Notes: generated by a model from the letters alone, not told the origin. Positions 9,971-21,020 are shown, counted from the stretch's first letter. The stretch: DNA of 64,000 nucleotides from Enterobacter cloacae subsp. cloacae ATCC 13047 (GCF_000025565.1 NC_014121.1:2294001-2358000), one strand, 5' to 3'. Translations and numbers: made by a program.

Positions 9971-10112
9971 GTTCACCTTCCTCATAAAAAAGATCCGGAT
10001 TTACAACAGGTTCCCGACCAGAACCCATAGTTAAGCGCGAGTTAAATTAAAGTTTAAATTTTAGACGACGATAGTATTTGTGTACCCCTGCACTTTCTTA
10101 CGGACGACCGCT

Positions 10113-11774
10113 ATGCTGAAAAATCTGCACGTGATTACCGGTATTATCTTTGCTCTCACCATATTCTGCCTGCTACAAGTTGTCACGGGAGGGTTGTTCT
10201 ACTCTGCCGTCAGCAACGATCGCCATAACTTCCAGAACTCCGGGGTGCTTAATGCCCAGCAGGAGAGCCTGAGCGACAGCGTTAACACCCTCATCAAAAC
10301 GCGCGTTACCGTGACGCGCGTGGCCATCCGCTATCTGAAAAATCAGCGCGATCCGGCGTCCCTTGAGGCGATCAACAAACTGCTTGGCACCGCGGGTAAC
10401 TCTCTGGCTAAAGCAGAAGCCTATAACAAACAGTGGCAGGCCCTGCCGCAGGTTAACGGCCAGAGTGCGGCGCTAACCGACGAGATGCTGAAATCCTGGA
10501 ACCAGATGCACGAAGTGATGCGTCTGTCGATTGAGTATCTGCGTGCCGACAACTATCAGGCCTATGGCGATCTGGATGCGCAGCAGGCACAGGACGATAT
10601 GGAAGCGGTCTATAACCGCTGGCGCGCCGAAAACAACACGCTGCTGAAAGCCGCGGCCGAAGAGAACCAGAGCAGCTTTACCCAGATGCAATGGACGCTG
10701 GCGGCTATATTCCTGGCCGTTATCGCCGTGCTGGTGGTGATCTGGCAGGGATTACAGCACCTGCTGTTAAAACCGCTGCAAACCATTATGAACCATATTC
10801 GCACCATTGCGGCGGGCGACCTGACGCAGGATATTACCCTCTCTGGCCGCAATGAGATGGGCCAGCTGGCGGCCGGTCTGCATGAGATGCAGCAATCTCT
10901 GGTCACCACGGTCAGCGCCGTACGCGGCAGTACCGACTCCATCTACACCGGCGCAGGCGAAATTGCCGCCGGGAGCAACGATCTTTCCGCCCGTACGGAA
11001 GAACAGGCCGCCTCGCTGGAAGAGACCGCGGCCAGCATGGAAGAGCTGACCGCCACGGTGAAACAGAACTCCGACAACGCCCGTCAGGCGACCCTGCTGG
11101 CGAAGAACGCGTCTGAAACAGCGGCGCGCGGCGGTCATGTGGTGGATAACGTTGTCCGCACGATGACGGAAATTGCCGACAGTTCGCAGCAAATCGCCCA
11201 CATCACCGGCGTGATTGACAGCATTGCCTTCCAGACCAACATTCTGGCACTGAATGCCGCGGTAGAAGCCGCACGCGCCGGGGAACAGGGCCGTGGCTTT
11301 GCGGTGGTTGCCGGGGAAGTACGTACCCTGGCGAGCCGCAGCGCGCAGGCGGCAAAAGAGATCAAGGGCCTTATCGAGAACTCTGTCAGCCGCGTGAATA
11401 CCGGCTCTGAGCAGGTCAGCGAAGCCGGTGCAACGATGAAGGAAATTGTGGCGGCGGTCACCCGCGTGACCGATATCATGGGCGAGATTTCATCTGCGTC
11501 CGATGAGCAGAGTCGCGGTATTGAACAGGTGAGCCTGGCCGTTTCGCAGATGGACAGCGTCACCCAGCAAAACGCCGCGCTGGTGCAGCAGTCCGCCACG
11601 GCGGCAGCGGCGCTGGAAGATCAGTCCGAACAGCTGCGCCAGGCGGTGGCGGCATTTCGTCTGAACGGTAAACAACAGGCCACCGCGCCCCGTACAACGC
11701 ATGTGAAAACACCACAGCTGTTGCGCCCGGCCACGGCAGGCACCGCCACCGACAGCAACTGGGAAACCTTCTGA
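10113..11774 (+). CDS. Methyl-accepting chemotaxis protein (Tsr/Tar-like)
   Basis: A 553-residue transmembrane chemoreceptor. The first membrane helix is at about residues 8-30 and is followed by a periplasmic four-helix ligand-binding domain of the Tar/Tsr type. The second membrane helix ([17 protein letters not shown]) leads into a HAMP domain and the long signalling coiled coil. The conserved tip is [20 protein letters not shown]. It ends in NWETF, the pentapeptide that tethers CheR and CheB, as in serine/aspartate receptors. A start at 10113 fits the family; an upstream ATG at 10080 only adds a non-hydrophobic leader. The ligand is not predictable, though the sensory domain is most like Tsr. 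Confidence 0.88.
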   Translation: MLKNLHVITGIIFALTIFCLLQVVTGGLFYSAVSNDRHNFQNSGVLNAQQESLSDSVNTLIKTRVTVTRVAIRYLKNQRDPASLEAINKLLGTAGNSLAKAEAYNKQWQALPQVNGQSAALTDEMLKSWNQMHEVMRLSIEYLRADNYQAYGDLDAQQAQDDMEAVYNRWRAENNTLLKAAAEENQSSFTQMQWTLAAIFLAVIAVLVVIWQGLQHLLLKPLQTIMNHIRTIAAGDLTQDITLSGRNEMGQLAAGLHEMQQSLVTTVSAVRGSTDSIYTGAGEIAAGSNDLSARTEEQAASLEETAASMEELTATVKQNSDNARQATLLAKNASETAARGGHVVDNVVRTMTEIADSSQQIAHITGVIDSIAFQTNILALNAAVEAARAGEQGRGFAVVAGEVRTLASRSAQAAKEIKGLIENSVSRVNTGSEQVSEAGATMKEIVAAVTRVTDIMGEISSASDEQSRGIEQVSLAVSQMDSVTQQNAALVQQSATAAAALEDQSEQLRQAVAAFRLNGKQQATAPRTTHVKTPQLLRPATAGTATDSNWETF

Positions 11775-11778
11775 GTTC

Positions 11779-11805
11779 AGCGCGGGCGAGCACCTCGCCC
11801 GCGCT
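11779..11805. terminator. Hairpin between convergent chemoreceptor and smrA genes
   Basis: A perfect 12-base inverted repeat (AGCGCGGGCGAG / CTCGCCCGCGCT) with a 3-base loop lies between the two convergent stops. It has no T-run, so it is at best a bidirectional transcript-end structure. Confidence 0.5.
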
Positions 11806-11812
11806 AATCCCG

Positions 11813-12376
11813 TTAACGGCTGCGCTTGGCGTGCCGTTCCCAGTTCTCCTGTTTCGCGTCGTTGGATTTTCGCAGTGAAACATAACAGGCCCCGCTGCCG
11901 CCGTGATGCGGCAGCGCCACGCAGAAGGCCTGCACTTCCTCAAACTCTGTTAACCAGCGCGCCAGATAGCTACGTATCACGTTAGGATGAGCATTCTGTT
12001 CGCGCCCTTTTCCATGAATGATAATCAGATTGCGTAATCCGTCGCGTCCGGCCTGACGAATAAAGGCGTACAGCATCTGGCGGCAACGCTCGGCGGGCTG
12101 ACGTAACAGGTTCAGGCTGGCCTCGCGGGAGTATTTCCCCGAGCGCAGTTTATCCATTACGCCCTGTTGTATCCCTTCACGCTGAAATGCCAGCGGCTCA
12201 TCCAGGGGCAGAAGTTCCAGAAAGCCCAGGGTGAGGAAGTTATCCAGCTGCTCGGTATCAATCTCCTGGCGCGCCCGCGTGTTGCGGCTCGGCTGCCAGT
12301 GAATATCTGCGCAGCGCTTCAGGGGCTGGACATCCTCCATGGCGTCAAGAAACAGTGATTTGTCGTCAGGGTTCAT
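11813..12376 (-). CDS. smrA: SmrA, Smr-domain DNA endonuclease
   Basis: A 187-residue protein whose C-terminal half is a Smr domain. It contains the characteristic IIHGKGRE and ALPHHGGSGACYVSLR segments, corresponding to the H-G-x-G and G-x-G/A nuclease loops. The N-terminus MNPDDKSLFLDAMEDVQPLK matches E. coli SmrA (YdaL), a reported DNA-nicking endonuclease. It is convergent with the chemoreceptor. In E. coli it also neighbours abgR, so this is conserved order. Confidence 0.88.
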   Translation of the reverse strand: MNPDDKSLFLDAMEDVQPLKRCADIHWQPSRNTRARQEIDTEQLDNFLTLGFLELLPLDEPLAFQREGIQQGVMDKLRSGKYSREASLNLLRQPAERCRQMLYAFIRQAGRDGLRNLIIIHGKGREQNAHPNVIRSYLARWLTEFEEVQAFCVALPHHGGSGACYVSLRKSNDAKQENWERHAKRSR

Positions 12377-12594
12377 GGAAATCCTCCGGCTACATCTGAG
12401 CCTGTACTATACCTTCGCGGGGGGTGTGCCTCAACAGCCGTTCCCCCGGGTAGGGTGGCGCTGAAAGCAAGCTGATGAATATCAATCGACAGCCGGGGAA
12501 AAATTAAACATTACTTAACTCAAACTTCAGCGTAAATAAAACACGAAATTTGGCTTAAACATCCATAAAATCAAACACTCAACCGCCTTTCATT

Positions 12595-12717
12595 TTGAGA
12601 GAAAGCTGTTATAACTTAATTAACCTGCCTCATGGATATAACATCCAGGATATGCGAAGGGATGCACTGCTGTGTGTACTGAAGGGTCTGTCTGATGTCG
12701 GACAGGCCCTGTTTTTT
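12595..12717 (+). ncRNA. Candidate small RNA between smrA and abgR
   Basis: The gap 12377-12729 lacks a convincing protein gene. It does hold a strong plus-strand intrinsic terminator: stem 12683-12692 with 12701-12710, then six T residues. No plus-strand gene lies upstream to need it, because both neighbours are on the minus strand. A weak promoter, TTGAGA (12595-12600) then TAATTA (12617-12622) with 16-base spacing, would give a transcript of about 90 nt. An intervening ORF of 60 codons has no good ribosome site. I do not recognise it as a named sRNA. Confidence 0.35.
12683..12717 (+). terminator. Intrinsic terminator of the putative small transcript
   Basis: AGGGTCTGTC pairs with GACAGGCCCT (one G-U pair) around an 8-base loop and is followed by GTTTTTT. 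The T-run is only on the plus strand, so it is not the terminator of the minus-strand abgR. Confidence 0.75.
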
Positions 12718-12729
12718 ATGGATGATGTT

Positions 12730-13641
12730 TCACGCAGAGACGATTGCCCGCGCCTCTCGTCTGAATTGCGTAATTAACGACTCCGTAAGCGGGGTCTGGC
12801 GCGAATCCCGACGCTGAATTAAATAATACGTCGCTTTTGGAAGTGATTCGACAACCGGCAGCATAACCAGACGCCCCGCCAACAGGGGGTCACAACCCAG
12901 CTCCTGCGGCAATATGCTTAAAAAATCGCTTTGTGCGACAAGGCTGATACACGACGAAAATGTTTCGCAGACCACGCCAATGCGGGGTATTTGCGAGCGA
13001 TGGCTAAATACATCCTCTAACTGCTTATAATAACTTCCCCGGGGCGTTGGCATGGTCCAGTTATAATGCAGCAGATCGTTAATGGAGGTTGTTCCCGTCG
13101 CCGGATGTCCCTCCCGGCAAAATACGGCAAACGGTTTTTCTAATAGCTTTTCAAACGTAAATTCATGATCGTAAGGACCCTGATAATAGGTATTGATGGT
13201 GAAGTCCAGTTCGCCCTGGCGTAATTCATTGATCATTGATACCAGCTGCCCTTCCATAATTCGCACCTTAACCTGCGGATGCTGCGCATGAAAGCGGGTG
13301 ATAACCGCAGGCATAAGGCTTCGCGAAATACTCGCCCCCATCCCGATATTGATCTGCCCGGCCAGCTCGCCCTGCCGCTGGCGAATGTCATCCTGCGCCG
13401 CGCGCAGCTCTTCCAGAATCAGCCTGGCGCGCTGATAGAAGCCTTCACCACACTCGGTTAACGCCACGCCTTTGCTTCGGCGCACAAAGAGCTGCGCCGC
13501 CATGCCCTCTTCCAGCTCTTTGATCGATTTGGTCAACGCCGGTTGCGAAAGATTCAGCGTCCTGCTGGCGCCGCGAATGCTGCCCTGACGCGCCACTTCA
13601 ACGAACGCCCGAATTTGATGAAATTTAATCTGAAATGACAT
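12730..13641 (-). CDS. abgR: AbgR, LysR-family regulator of the abg operon
   Basis: A 303-residue LysR regulator. The N-terminal DNA-binding segment reads FHQIRAFVEVARQGSIRGASRTL and then LSQPALTKSIKELEE. The effector domain occupies residues about 90-295. It is divergent from abgA with about 170 bases between, as in E. coli, where AbgR is taken to control abgABT in response to p-aminobenzoyl-glutamate or a relative. Sequence and position together support the name. Confidence 0.9.
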   Translation of the reverse strand: MSFQIKFHQIRAFVEVARQGSIRGASRTLNLSQPALTKSIKELEEGMAAQLFVRRSKGVALTECGEGFYQRARLILEELRAAQDDIRQRQGELAGQINIGMGASISRSLMPAVITRFHAQHPQVKVRIMEGQLVSMINELRQGELDFTINTYYQGPYDHEFTFEKLLEKPFAVFCREGHPATGTTSINDLLHYNWTMPTPRGSYYKQLEDVFSHRSQIPRIGVVCETFSSCISLVAQSDFLSILPQELGCDPLLAGRLVMLPVVESLPKATYYLIQRRDSRQTPLTESLITQFRREARAIVSA

Positions 13642-13816
13642 AGCCCGACCGATAACCGTTGTTTATCAGAGTAAAGAAACTGTCATCTACTTTAATGGAA
13701 AGGGATGTGAGAGGGTAATTCCTGAACGGTTAAAACTGTGAAAAATCGGTTAGTGATAAGTAAAAACTATCACAGCGTGAAGCAGTTCACATATTTTAAT
13801 GATGACAGGAACAGAT

Positions 13817-15127
13817 ATGGACTCACTGGCACAGTACATCCAAACCTTAGCCCCGCAACTGAGCGCATGGCGTCGCGATTTTCACCATTTTGCCGAATCC
13901 GGCTGGGTGGAATTTCGGACTGCCGCGAAGGTCGCGGAGATCCTGGATAGCCTGGGTTATGACCTGGCGATGGGCCGCGACGTGGTGGATGCCGAAAGCC
14001 GTATGGGGTTGCCGGATAACGCTACCCTGACGCGAGAATTTGCCCGCGCCCGTGCGCAGGGCGCGCCCGAAAAATGGCTCGCGCCGTTTGAAGGCGGCTT
14101 CACCGGCCTGGTTGCCACGCTTAACACCGGCCGTCCCGGCCCGACGCTGGCGTTTCGCGTGGACATGGACGCTCTCGACCTGAGCGAAGCGCTCGACGAC
14201 AGCCACCGCCCGTTCCGCGACGGCTTTGCCTCCTGCAATCCGGGCATGATGCACGCCTGCGCGCACGACGGCCACACCACGATTGGCCTTGGGCTGGCGC
14301 ACGTGCTCATGCACAACAAAGCGCAGCTGAACGGCACCATCAGGCTGATCTTCCAGCCTGCCGAAGAAGGCACTCGCGGCGCACGCGCCATGGTGGCCGC
14401 CGGGGCACTGGACGGGGTGGACTATTTCACCGCCATTCACATTGGTACCGGGGTGCCTGCCGGGACGGTGATCTGCGGCAGCGATAACTTTATGGCGACA
14501 ACCAAGTTTGACGCGACGTTTACCGGCGTTGCCGCACACGCAGGCGGTAAACCGGAAGAAGGCCGTAACGCCCTGCTCGCCGCCGCCCAGGCCGCGCTCG
14601 CGCTGCACAGCATTGCGCCACACAGCGAAGGGGCTTCCCGGGTGAATGTGGGAGTAATGCAGGCCGGCAGCGGACGCAATGTGGTACCTGCCCATGCCCT
14701 GCTTAAGGTCGAAACCCGCGGCGAGAGCGAGGCGATCAATCAGTATGTGTTCGAACGCGCGCAATCCGTCATTACCGGTGCCGCCGCGCTGTACGGCGTG
14801 ACGGCTGAGATGCGCCTGATGGGGGCTGCCACCGCCAGCGCTCCGACACCTGCCTGGGTGGATTATCTGCGCCAGCAGGCAAGCCAGGTGCCCGGTGTGG
14901 AACAGGCCATTGATAAGGTTAAAGCCCCGGCCGGTTCCGAAGACGCCACGCTGATGATGGCCCGGGTGCAAGAAAACGGCGGCATGGCCTCCTATATGGT
15001 GTTTGGCACAGATTTGAGCGCCGGACATCACAATGAAAAATTCGACTTTGATGAGCGCGTCATGACCGTCGCTATCGAAACGCTGGCGCGCACTGCGCTG
15101 AATTTTCCCTGGACGCGAGGTGTGTAA
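13817..15127 (+). CDS. abgA: AbgA, p-aminobenzoyl-glutamate hydrolase subunit A
   Basis: A 436-residue M20-family metallopeptidase. With AbgB it hydrolyses p-aminobenzoyl-glutamate, a folate breakdown product. Metal-ligand segments [21 protein letters not shown] and [12 protein letters not shown] are present, and [12 protein letters not shown] closes the site. The start at 13817 (MDSLAQY) has AGGAA upstream and matches the E. coli start; earlier ATGs at 13799/13802 are less likely. The stop overlaps the abgB start by one base (TAATG). Confidence 0.93.
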   Translation: MDSLAQYIQTLAPQLSAWRRDFHHFAESGWVEFRTAAKVAEILDSLGYDLAMGRDVVDAESRMGLPDNATLTREFARARAQGAPEKWLAPFEGGFTGLVATLNTGRPGPTLAFRVDMDALDLSEALDDSHRPFRDGFASCNPGMMHACAHDGHTTIGLGLAHVLMHNKAQLNGTIRLIFQPAEEGTRGARAMVAAGALDGVDYFTAIHIGTGVPAGTVICGSDNFMATTKFDATFTGVAAHAGGKPEEGRNALLAAAQAALALHSIAPHSEGASRVNVGVMQAGSGRNVVPAHALLKVETRGESEAINQYVFERAQSVITGAAALYGVTAEMRLMGAATASAPTPAWVDYLRQQASQVPGVEQAIDKVKAPAGSEDATLMMARVQENGGMASYMVFGTDLSAGHHNEKFDFDERVMTVAIETLARTALNFPWTRGV

Positions 15128-16572
15128 TGCAGGAGAACTACGCTTTTATTGCCGATGCAATCGACACGCGATGTCAGACGTTCACCGACATTGCCGACGA
15201 AATCTGGGATCACCCGGAAACCCGCTTTGAAGAGTTCTGGTCCGCAGAGCGGCTGGCCGGCGCACTGGAAGCGGAAGGCTTCACCCTGACCCGTGAGGCT
15301 GGCGGCATTCCGAATGCCTTTATCGCCAGCTTCGGTAGCGGTAAACCGGTGATTGCCCTGCTCGGCGAATATGACGCGCTGGCCGGATTAAGCCAGCAGG
15401 CACACTGCGCGACGGCACACGCCACCACGCCCGGTGCTAACGGCCACGGCTGCGGGCATAACCTGCTCGGCACCGCGGCGTTTGCAGGTGCCGTTGCGGT
15501 GAAAAGCTGGCTGGAGCAGCACGGCGGGAGTGGAACCGTGCGTTTTTACGGTTGTCCCGGCGAAGAAGGCGGTTCCGGTAAAACGTTTATGGTCCGTGAG
15601 GGCTTGTTTGACGACGTTGATGCCGCGGTCACCTGGCACCCGGAAGCGTTTGCCGGCATGTTTAACGTCAGTACGCTGGCCAATATCCAGGCCGCCTGGC
15701 GCTTTAAGGGCGTGGCGGCGCACGCGGCAAACTCGCCGCATCTGGGGCGCAGCGCGCTGGATGCGGTGACGCTGATGACCACCGGCACCAACTTCCTCAA
15801 CGAACATATCATCGAGAAAGCACGCGTCCATTACGCCATAACCGATACCGGCGGCATCTCCCCCAACGTGGTGCAGGCGCAGGCCGAAGTGCTGTACCTG
15901 ATCCGCGCCCCGGAGATGGCCGACGCGCAGCAAATCTACGCGCGCATTGAGAAGATCGCGCAGGGTGCGGCGTTGATGACCGAAACCACCGTCGAGTGTC
16001 GCTTTGATAAAGCCTGCTCCAGCTACCTGCCAAACCGCACGCTCGAAGCGGCGATGTATCGCGCCCTGCAACATTACGGCACGCCAGCCTGGACGGAGGA
16101 AGAACGCGCCTTTGCCCGGGAGATCCGCGCCACCCTGACGGCAAACGATCTGCAAAACAGCCTCAGAAACATTGCTGCAACCGGGGGGAACGAAGGAAAA
16201 GCCTTTGCCCGCCGCCACCAGGAGACCCTGCTGGTGGACGAGGTCGCGCCTTACGCTATCACCGATAACGTGCTGGCTGGCTCCACGGACGTGGGTGATG
16301 TTAGCTGGAAGATGCCCGTCGCCCAGTGTTTCAGCCCCTGCTTTACCGTCGGCACGCCGCTGCACACCTGGCAACTGGTGGCTCAGGGGCGAACGTCCAT
16401 TGCCCATAAAGGCATGCTGCTGGCCGGGAAAGTGATGGGCGCCACCGCGCTACATCTACTGCAGGACGCAGACCTGCTGAAAAAATGTCGTGAAGAGTTC
16501 GAACAACAAACACAAGAAAAACCGTACGTGTGTCCGATCCCTGCGGGCGTGACACCGTCACCTTTAAAATAA
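15127..16572 (+). CDS. abgB: AbgB, p-aminobenzoyl-glutamate hydrolase subunit B
   Basis: A 481-residue M20-family peptidase subunit that pairs with AbgA. It carries [23 protein letters not shown] and [12 protein letters not shown], the metal-binding and catalytic Glu segments. It also has the [17 protein letters not shown] dimerisation-domain motif. Its length equals that of the E. coli protein. Translation is coupled to abgA, and it is followed after 40 bases by the transporter gene. Confidence 0.93.
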   Translation: MQENYAFIADAIDTRCQTFTDIADEIWDHPETRFEEFWSAERLAGALEAEGFTLTREAGGIPNAFIASFGSGKPVIALLGEYDALAGLSQQAHCATAHATTPGANGHGCGHNLLGTAAFAGAVAVKSWLEQHGGSGTVRFYGCPGEEGGSGKTFMVREGLFDDVDAAVTWHPEAFAGMFNVSTLANIQAAWRFKGVAAHAANSPHLGRSALDAVTLMTTGTNFLNEHIIEKARVHYAITDTGGISPNVVQAQAEVLYLIRAPEMADAQQIYARIEKIAQGAALMTETTVECRFDKACSSYLPNRTLEAAMYRALQHYGTPAWTEEERAFAREIRATLTANDLQNSLRNIAATGGNEGKAFARRHQETLLVDEVAPYAITDNVLAGSTDVGDVSWKMPVAQCFSPCFTVGTPLHTWQLVAQGRTSIAHKGMLLAGKVMGATALHLLQDADLLKKCREEFEQQTQEKPYVCPIPAGVTPSPLK

Positions 16573-16612
16573 AAAACACAACACAACAACACAACAGTCC
16601 CGAGGAACGCCC

Positions 16613-18139
16613 ATGAGTATGTCATCCATACCTTCGCATTCCCCATCCGGTAAGCTCTATGGCTGGGTTGAAAGGATCGGCAATAAAGTGCCACACCCTT
16701 TCCTGCTTTTTATCTGGTTGATCGTGGTTTTGATGGTGGCGACAGCCGTGCTGTCCGCCTTAGGGGTGAGCGTGCGCAGCCCGGCCGATGGCAGCATGGT
16801 AAGCGTAAAGAACCTGCTGAGCATTGAAGGGTTGCACTGGTTTTTACCGAATGTGATTAAAAACTTCAGCGGTTTTGCGCCGCTGGGCGCCATTCTGGCG
16901 CTGGTGCTGGGGGCCGGACTGGCTGAGCGCGTTGGCCTGCTCCCCGCGCTGATGGTGAAAATGGCTTCTCACGTCAGCGCACGCTACGCCAGCTATATGG
17001 TGCTGTTTATTGCGTTTTTCAGCCACATCTCTTCCGATGCCGCGCTGGTAATCATGCCGCCGATGGGGGCGCTGATCTTCCTTGCCGTCGGGCGTCACCC
17101 CGTGGCGGGTCTGTTGTCGGCAATTGCCGGTGTGGGATGCGGTTTCACTGCCAATCTGCTGATCGTCACCACCGATGTCCTGCTTTCGGGGATTAGCACC
17201 GAGGCGGCGAAAACAATCGATGCGGCCATGCACGTCAGCGTGATCGACAACTGGTACTTTATGGCCAGTTCGGTCATCGTCCTGACGCTTGTTGGCGGGC
17301 TGATTACCGATAAGATCATCGAGCCGCGGTTAGGGAAATGGGAAGGCCGTAGTGACGAAAAGCTGGAAACGCTGAGCAAAGAGCAACGCTTTGGCCTGCG
17401 CGTCGCCGGGATAGTCTCGCTGGTATTTATCGCGATGGTGGCGCTGATGGTAGTGCCGGAGAACGGTATCCTGCGCGACCAGGTGAAACATACCGTCCTG
17501 CCCTCGCCGTTTATTCAGGGCATTGTGCCGCTGATCATTCTGTTTTTCTTTGTCGTGTCGCTCGCATATGGCATCGCCACCGGCAAAATCCGCCGCCAGG
17601 CCGATCTGCCGCAGCTGATGATTGAGCCGATGAAGGAGATGGCGGGCTTTATCGTGATGGTCTTCCCGCTGGCCCAGTTCGTCGCCATGTTTAACTGGAG
17701 CAACATGGGCAAATTTATGGCCGTTGGCCTGACCGATGCGCTGGAAGCCGCCGGGTTAAGCGGCGTCCCGGCGTTTGTGGGTCTGGCGCTGTTGTCGTCA
17801 CTGCTGTGCATGTTTATCGCCAGCGGATCCGCCATCTGGTCGATTCTGGCCCCCATTTTCGTGCCGATGTTTATGATGCTGGGCTTCCATCCGGCCTTTG
17901 CGCAGATCCTGTTCCGTATCGCCGACTCCTCGGTGATCCCGCTGGCGCCGGTTTCGCCATTCGTACCGCTGTTTTTGGGCTTCCTGCAGCGCTATAAACC
18001 GGAGGCGAAGCTGGGTACCTACTATTCGCTGGTTTTACCCTATCCGCTTATCTTTTTAGGGGTATGGCTGGTGATGCTGGTGGCATGGTATCTTGTCGGC
18101 CTGCCGATAGGACCGGGTATCTACCCGAGGCTGAATTAA
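16613..18139 (+). CDS. abgT: AbgT, p-aminobenzoyl-glutamate transporter
   Basis: A 508-residue polytopic inner-membrane carrier of the AbgT family. It has multiple hydrophobic helices and the conserved [19 protein letters not shown] and [16 protein letters not shown] hairpin/helix regions. It imports p-aminobenzoyl-glutamate for AbgAB to split, and related AbgT proteins export sulfonamides. GAGGAA precedes the ATG. It is the last gene of abgABT, although ogt follows closely on the same strand. Confidence 0.92.
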   Translation: MSMSSIPSHSPSGKLYGWVERIGNKVPHPFLLFIWLIVVLMVATAVLSALGVSVRSPADGSMVSVKNLLSIEGLHWFLPNVIKNFSGFAPLGAILALVLGAGLAERVGLLPALMVKMASHVSARYASYMVLFIAFFSHISSDAALVIMPPMGALIFLAVGRHPVAGLLSAIAGVGCGFTANLLIVTTDVLLSGISTEAAKTIDAAMHVSVIDNWYFMASSVIVLTLVGGLITDKIIEPRLGKWEGRSDEKLETLSKEQRFGLRVAGIVSLVFIAMVALMVVPENGILRDQVKHTVLPSPFIQGIVPLIILFFFVVSLAYGIATGKIRRQADLPQLMIEPMKEMAGFIVMVFPLAQFVAMFNWSNMGKFMAVGLTDALEAAGLSGVPAFVGLALLSSLLCMFIASGSAIWSILAPIFVPMFMMLGFHPAFAQILFRIADSSVIPLAPVSPFVPLFLGFLQRYKPEAKLGTYYSLVLPYPLIFLGVWLVMLVAWYLVGLPIGPGIYPRLN

Positions 18140-18149
18140 AGGAAAGAGG

Positions 18150-18665
18150 ATGCTGAGATTACTCGAAGATAAAATTGCAACGCCACTTGGGCCGCTGTGG
18201 GTTATCGCCGACGAGCAGTTCCATCTGCGTGCCGTGGAATGGGAAGAGCACAGCGATCGCATGGAAGAGCTGCTCAACATCCATTACCGCGCCCAGGGTT
18301 TTGAGCGTATCAGTGCCACCAATCCAGGTGGGCTGAGCGACAAGCTGGCGGCGTACTTCGAGGGCGATCTCAGCATCATCAATGACCTGCCAACCGCCAC
18401 GGCCGGTACGCCATTCCAGCGTGAAGTCTGGCAGGCGCTACGCGATATTCCGTGTGGTCAGGTTATGCACTACGGCCAGCTCGCAGAACAGTTAGGCCGC
18501 GCGGGCGCGGCGCGGGCGGTGGGTGCCGCGAACGGTTCTAACCCCGTGAGTATCGTGGTGCCCTGCCATCGTGTGATCGGCCGCAACGGCACCATGACCG
18601 GCTATGCCGGCGGTGTGCAGCGCAAGGAGTGGTTACTGCGTCACGAAGGGTATCTTTTGCTGTAG
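18150..18665 (+). CDS. ogt: Ogt, O6-methylguanine-DNA methyltransferase
   Basis: A 171-residue suicidal alkyltransferase that repairs O6-methylguanine and O4-methylthymine. The active-site motif [13 protein letters not shown] contains the acceptor Cys, and [11 protein letters not shown] is the conserved helix before it. The length matches E. coli Ogt. It begins 10 bases after abgT and lies just upstream of fnr, as in E. coli. Confidence 0.94.
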   Translation: MLRLLEDKIATPLGPLWVIADEQFHLRAVEWEEHSDRMEELLNIHYRAQGFERISATNPGGLSDKLAAYFEGDLSIINDLPTATAGTPFQREVWQALRDIPCGQVMHYGQLAEQLGRAGAARAVGAANGSNPVSIVVPCHRVIGRNGTMTGYAGGVQRKEWLLRHEGYLLL

Positions 18666-18815
18666 TTCCCAGGCTTTTTGTGCTTAATTTTCTACCGGTT
18701 AGGCTAAAAATCCATAATCAAGCTGTGGAATTTCAAGAAGATGGCAACACGTTGCCGTCTCTTGTCCTTATTGATGGTTTGCCAGGCTTACGTACTTACC
18801 AAAAAGATGTTAAAA

Positions 18816-18829
18816 TTGACCAATATCAA
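18816..18829 (+). promoter_or_regulatory. FNR binding site in the fnr promoter
   Basis: TTGACCAATATCAA matches the FNR consensus TTGAT-N4-ATCAA with one mismatch. It lies 20 bases before the fnr start, where E. coli FNR is known to repress its own gene under anaerobic conditions. Confidence 0.8.
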
Positions 18830-18848
18830 TTAAGGCTTGAGCAAACCT

Positions 18849-19601
18849 ATGATCCCAGAAAAGCGAATTATACGACGCATTCAGTCTGGCGGTTGTGCTA
18901 TCCATTGCCAGGATTGCAGCATCAGCCAGCTCTGTATCCCGTTTACCCTGAATGAGCATGAGCTTGACCAGCTTGATAACATCATCGAGCGCAAAAAGCC
19001 TATTCAGAAAGGGCAGACGCTGTTTAAAGCGGGAGACGAACTGAAATCGCTCTATGCTATCCGTTCTGGCACCATCAAAAGCTATACCATCACCGAACAG
19101 GGTGATGAGCAGATCACCGGCTTCCATCTGGCAGGCGATCTGGTCGGCTTTGACGCCATCGGTACTGGCCATCACCCGAGCTTTGCGCAGGCGCTGGAAA
19201 CCTCAATGGTCTGCGAAATCCCGTTTGAAACGCTGGACGATCTGTCAGGCAAAATGCCAAACCTGCGTCAGCAGATGATGCGTCTGATGAGCGGTGAGAT
19301 CAAAGGCGATCAGGACATGATCCTGCTGCTGTCCAAAAAGAATGCGGAAGAGCGCCTGGCTGCATTTATCTATAACCTCTCCCGCCGTTTCGCCGAACGT
19401 GGTTTCTCTCCACGTGAGTTCCGTCTCACCATGACCCGTGGCGATATTGGTAACTACCTGGGCCTGACCGTGGAAACCATCAGCCGTCTGCTGGGCCGTT
19501 TCCAGAAAAGCGGCATGCTGGCCGTTAAAGGTAAATATATCACCATCGAAAACGGTGAAGCGCTGGCTGTTCTTGCCGGCCACGCCCGCAACGTGGCATA
19601 A
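18849..19601 (+). CDS. fnr: FNR, anaerobic global regulator
   Basis: A 250-residue CRP/FNR-family regulator whose oxygen-labile [4Fe-4S] cluster controls dimerisation and DNA binding. The cluster ligands are visible in [16 protein letters not shown] (Cys20, 23 and 29) plus Cys122 in SMVCEIPF. The helix-turn-helix reads [16 protein letters not shown], with the E-S/T-x-x-R specificity residues. The start at 18849 ([10 protein letters not shown]) matches E. coli. An in-frame TTG 12 bases earlier would only add four residues. Confidence 0.97.
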   Translation: MIPEKRIIRRIQSGGCAIHCQDCSISQLCIPFTLNEHELDQLDNIIERKKPIQKGQTLFKAGDELKSLYAIRSGTIKSYTITEQGDEQITGFHLAGDLVGFDAIGTGHHPSFAQALETSMVCEIPFETLDDLSGKMPNLRQQMMRLMSGEIKGDQDMILLLSKKNAEERLAAFIYNLSRRFAERGFSPREFRLTMTRGDIGNYLGLTVETISRLLGRFQKSGMLAVKGKYITIENGEALAVLAGHARNVA

Positions 19602-19619
19602 ACTCCACGAATGATTGAT

Positions 19620-19658
19620 GCCAGGCCGATAAATTTTTATGATTTATTGGTCTGGCAG
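19620..19658 (+). terminator. Long hairpin after fnr
   Basis: TGCCAGGCCGATAAAT pairs with ATTTATTGGTCTGGCA around a short T-rich loop, giving a nearly complete 16-base stem just after the fnr stop. There is no long T tail, so it may act as a transcript-end or stability structure. Confidence 0.5.
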
Positions 19659-19727
19659 GTAAGCACACCACTTCCCGCCCCTGCGACAGACATCCCCCGC
19701 TCCTGAAAGGTTCTCGTTGAGGTTAAA

Positions 19728-19922
19728 TTGAGAGAAAGTTTATTTTTCGTTTCAGTTGTTATTGCCTCCGTGACCTTCCTTTTCATCTGGATCATGCTTG
19801 TCGGCCCAATGAAGGGAGAGGAAAAAACCTACGTTCAGGACTCCACCACGTTTGCCATCGTGGTGATGGTGCTGTTGTTGATTGCGTTTATCGCGGTGAC
19901 AACGACGGTGCTATTCTTCTGA
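19728..19922 (+). CDS. Small two-helix membrane protein, unknown
   Basis: A 64-residue protein starting at a TTG codon preceded by GAGG at good spacing. It has two hydrophobic helices, at about residues 5-26 and 42-63, joined by a charged loop (GEEKTYVQDST). It lies between fnr and uspE. It is not similar to E. coli YnaJ, which sits on the other side of uspE. The conserved hydrophobic pattern and ribosome site favour a real gene. The function is unknown; proximity to fnr hints at an anaerobic or respiratory link, but that is speculation. Confidence 0.6.
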   Translation: MRESLFFVSVVIASVTFLFIWIMLVGPMKGEEKTYVQDSTTFAIVVMVLLLIAFIAVTTTVLFF

Positions 19923-20031
19923 GATATTTTCATGAATTATTGATCTGGCAAAACCTTACCTCTGTTTCATTCAGGATATATAGGTTACTCTTTTAATTAC
20001 AGACTGTGGTGACAGTAGTAAGGAGACCTGT

Positions 20032-20982
20032 ATGGCAAAGTATCAAAACATGCTGGTAGCTATCGATCCTAATCAGGACGATCAGCCGGCATTACGACGT
20101 GCTGTGTATTTACATCAACGGATTGGTGGCAAAATCAAAGCGTTTTTGCCGATCTATGACTTCTCGTATGAGATGACCACCCTTCTGTCGCCTGACGAGC
20201 GTACCGCTATGCGTCAGGGAGTGATCAGCCAACGTACCGCGTGGATCCGCGAACAGGCGAAGTACTACCTTGAAGCGGGTGTGCCTATCGATATTAAAGT
20301 GGTCTGGCATAACCGCCCCTTTGAAGCGATTATCCAGGAGGTGGTCGCCGGTGGGCACGATCTGCTGCTGAAAATGGCGCACCAGCACGACAAACTGGAA
20401 TCCGTGATCTTCACGCCGACAGACTGGCACTTGCTGCGTAAATGCCCTTGCCCGGTCTGGATGGTGAAAGATCAGCCGTGGCCTGAAGGCGGCAAAGCCG
20501 TCGTGGCAGTAAACCTGGCAAGCGAAGAGGATTATCACAATTCGCTGAATGAAAAGCTGGTCAAAGAGACGCTGCTGCTTGCCGAGCAGGTTAACCACAC
20601 CGAAGTGCATCTGGTCGGCGCTTACCCGGTTACCCCTATCAATATTGCCATCGAACTGCCTGAATTTGACCCGAGCGTATATAACGACGCGATCCGCGGA
20701 CAGCACCTGCTGGCCATGAAAGCGTTGCGCCAGAAGTTCAGCATTGATGAGAACATGACGCATGTCGAGAAAGGGTTGCCTGAAGAGGTGATCCCGGATT
20801 TAGCCGAACATCTGCAGGCAGGGATTGTGGTGCTGGGCACCATCGGACGGACCGGTATTTCTGCCGCGTTCCTGGGCAATACCGCGGAACAGGTGATTGA
20901 CCATCTGCGCTGCGACCTGCTGGTCATTAAGCCGGATGAGTACCAGACACCGGTTGAGCTGGATGACCCGGAAGACGATTAA
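20032..20982 (+). CDS. uspE: UspE, tandem-domain universal stress protein
   Basis: A 316-residue cytoplasmic protein made of two Usp domains, about residues 1-150 and 155-305. Each starts with a beta strand containing the nucleotide-loop Asp ([11 protein letters not shown] in the first). The second ends in [23 protein letters not shown], the G-x2-G-x9-G-(S/T) type signature. AAGGAG precedes the ATG. Its position next to fnr is conserved with E. coli, where UspE is linked to stress survival and motility/adhesion. Confidence 0.93.
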   Translation: MAKYQNMLVAIDPNQDDQPALRRAVYLHQRIGGKIKAFLPIYDFSYEMTTLLSPDERTAMRQGVISQRTAWIREQAKYYLEAGVPIDIKVVWHNRPFEAIIQEVVAGGHDLLLKMAHQHDKLESVIFTPTDWHLLRKCPCPVWMVKDQPWPEGGKAVVAVNLASEEDYHNSLNEKLVKETLLLAEQVNHTEVHLVGAYPVTPINIAIELPEFDPSVYNDAIRGQHLLAMKALRQKFSIDENMTHVEKGLPEEVIPDLAEHLQAGIVVLGTIGRTGISAAFLGNTAEQVIDHLRCDLLVIKPDEYQTPVELDDPEDD

Positions 20983-20995
20983 CGTCAGTCTATTC

Positions 20996-21020
20996 GCCCG
21001 CCTCCCCGGCGGGCTTTTCT
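20996..21020. terminator. Terminator between convergent uspE and MscS-family genes
   Basis: The stem GCCCGCC/GGCGGGC has a five-base loop and is followed by TTTT on the plus strand. It lies 14 bases after uspE and just before the end of the convergent channel gene. Confidence 0.75.

Noticed and set aside
13847..15031. Long minus-strand frame (394 codons) inside abgA
   Set aside because: A mirror frame produced by GC-rich codon usage of abgA; abgA itself carries all M20 metal motifs.
15388..16407. Long minus-strand frame inside abgB
   Set aside because: Antisense shadow of a well supported gene, with no recognisable domains.
20996..21020. GC-rich palindrome considered as a REP element
   Set aside because: It is shorter than REP, lacks the GCCnGATGnCG core and has a T tail, so it was called a terminator.
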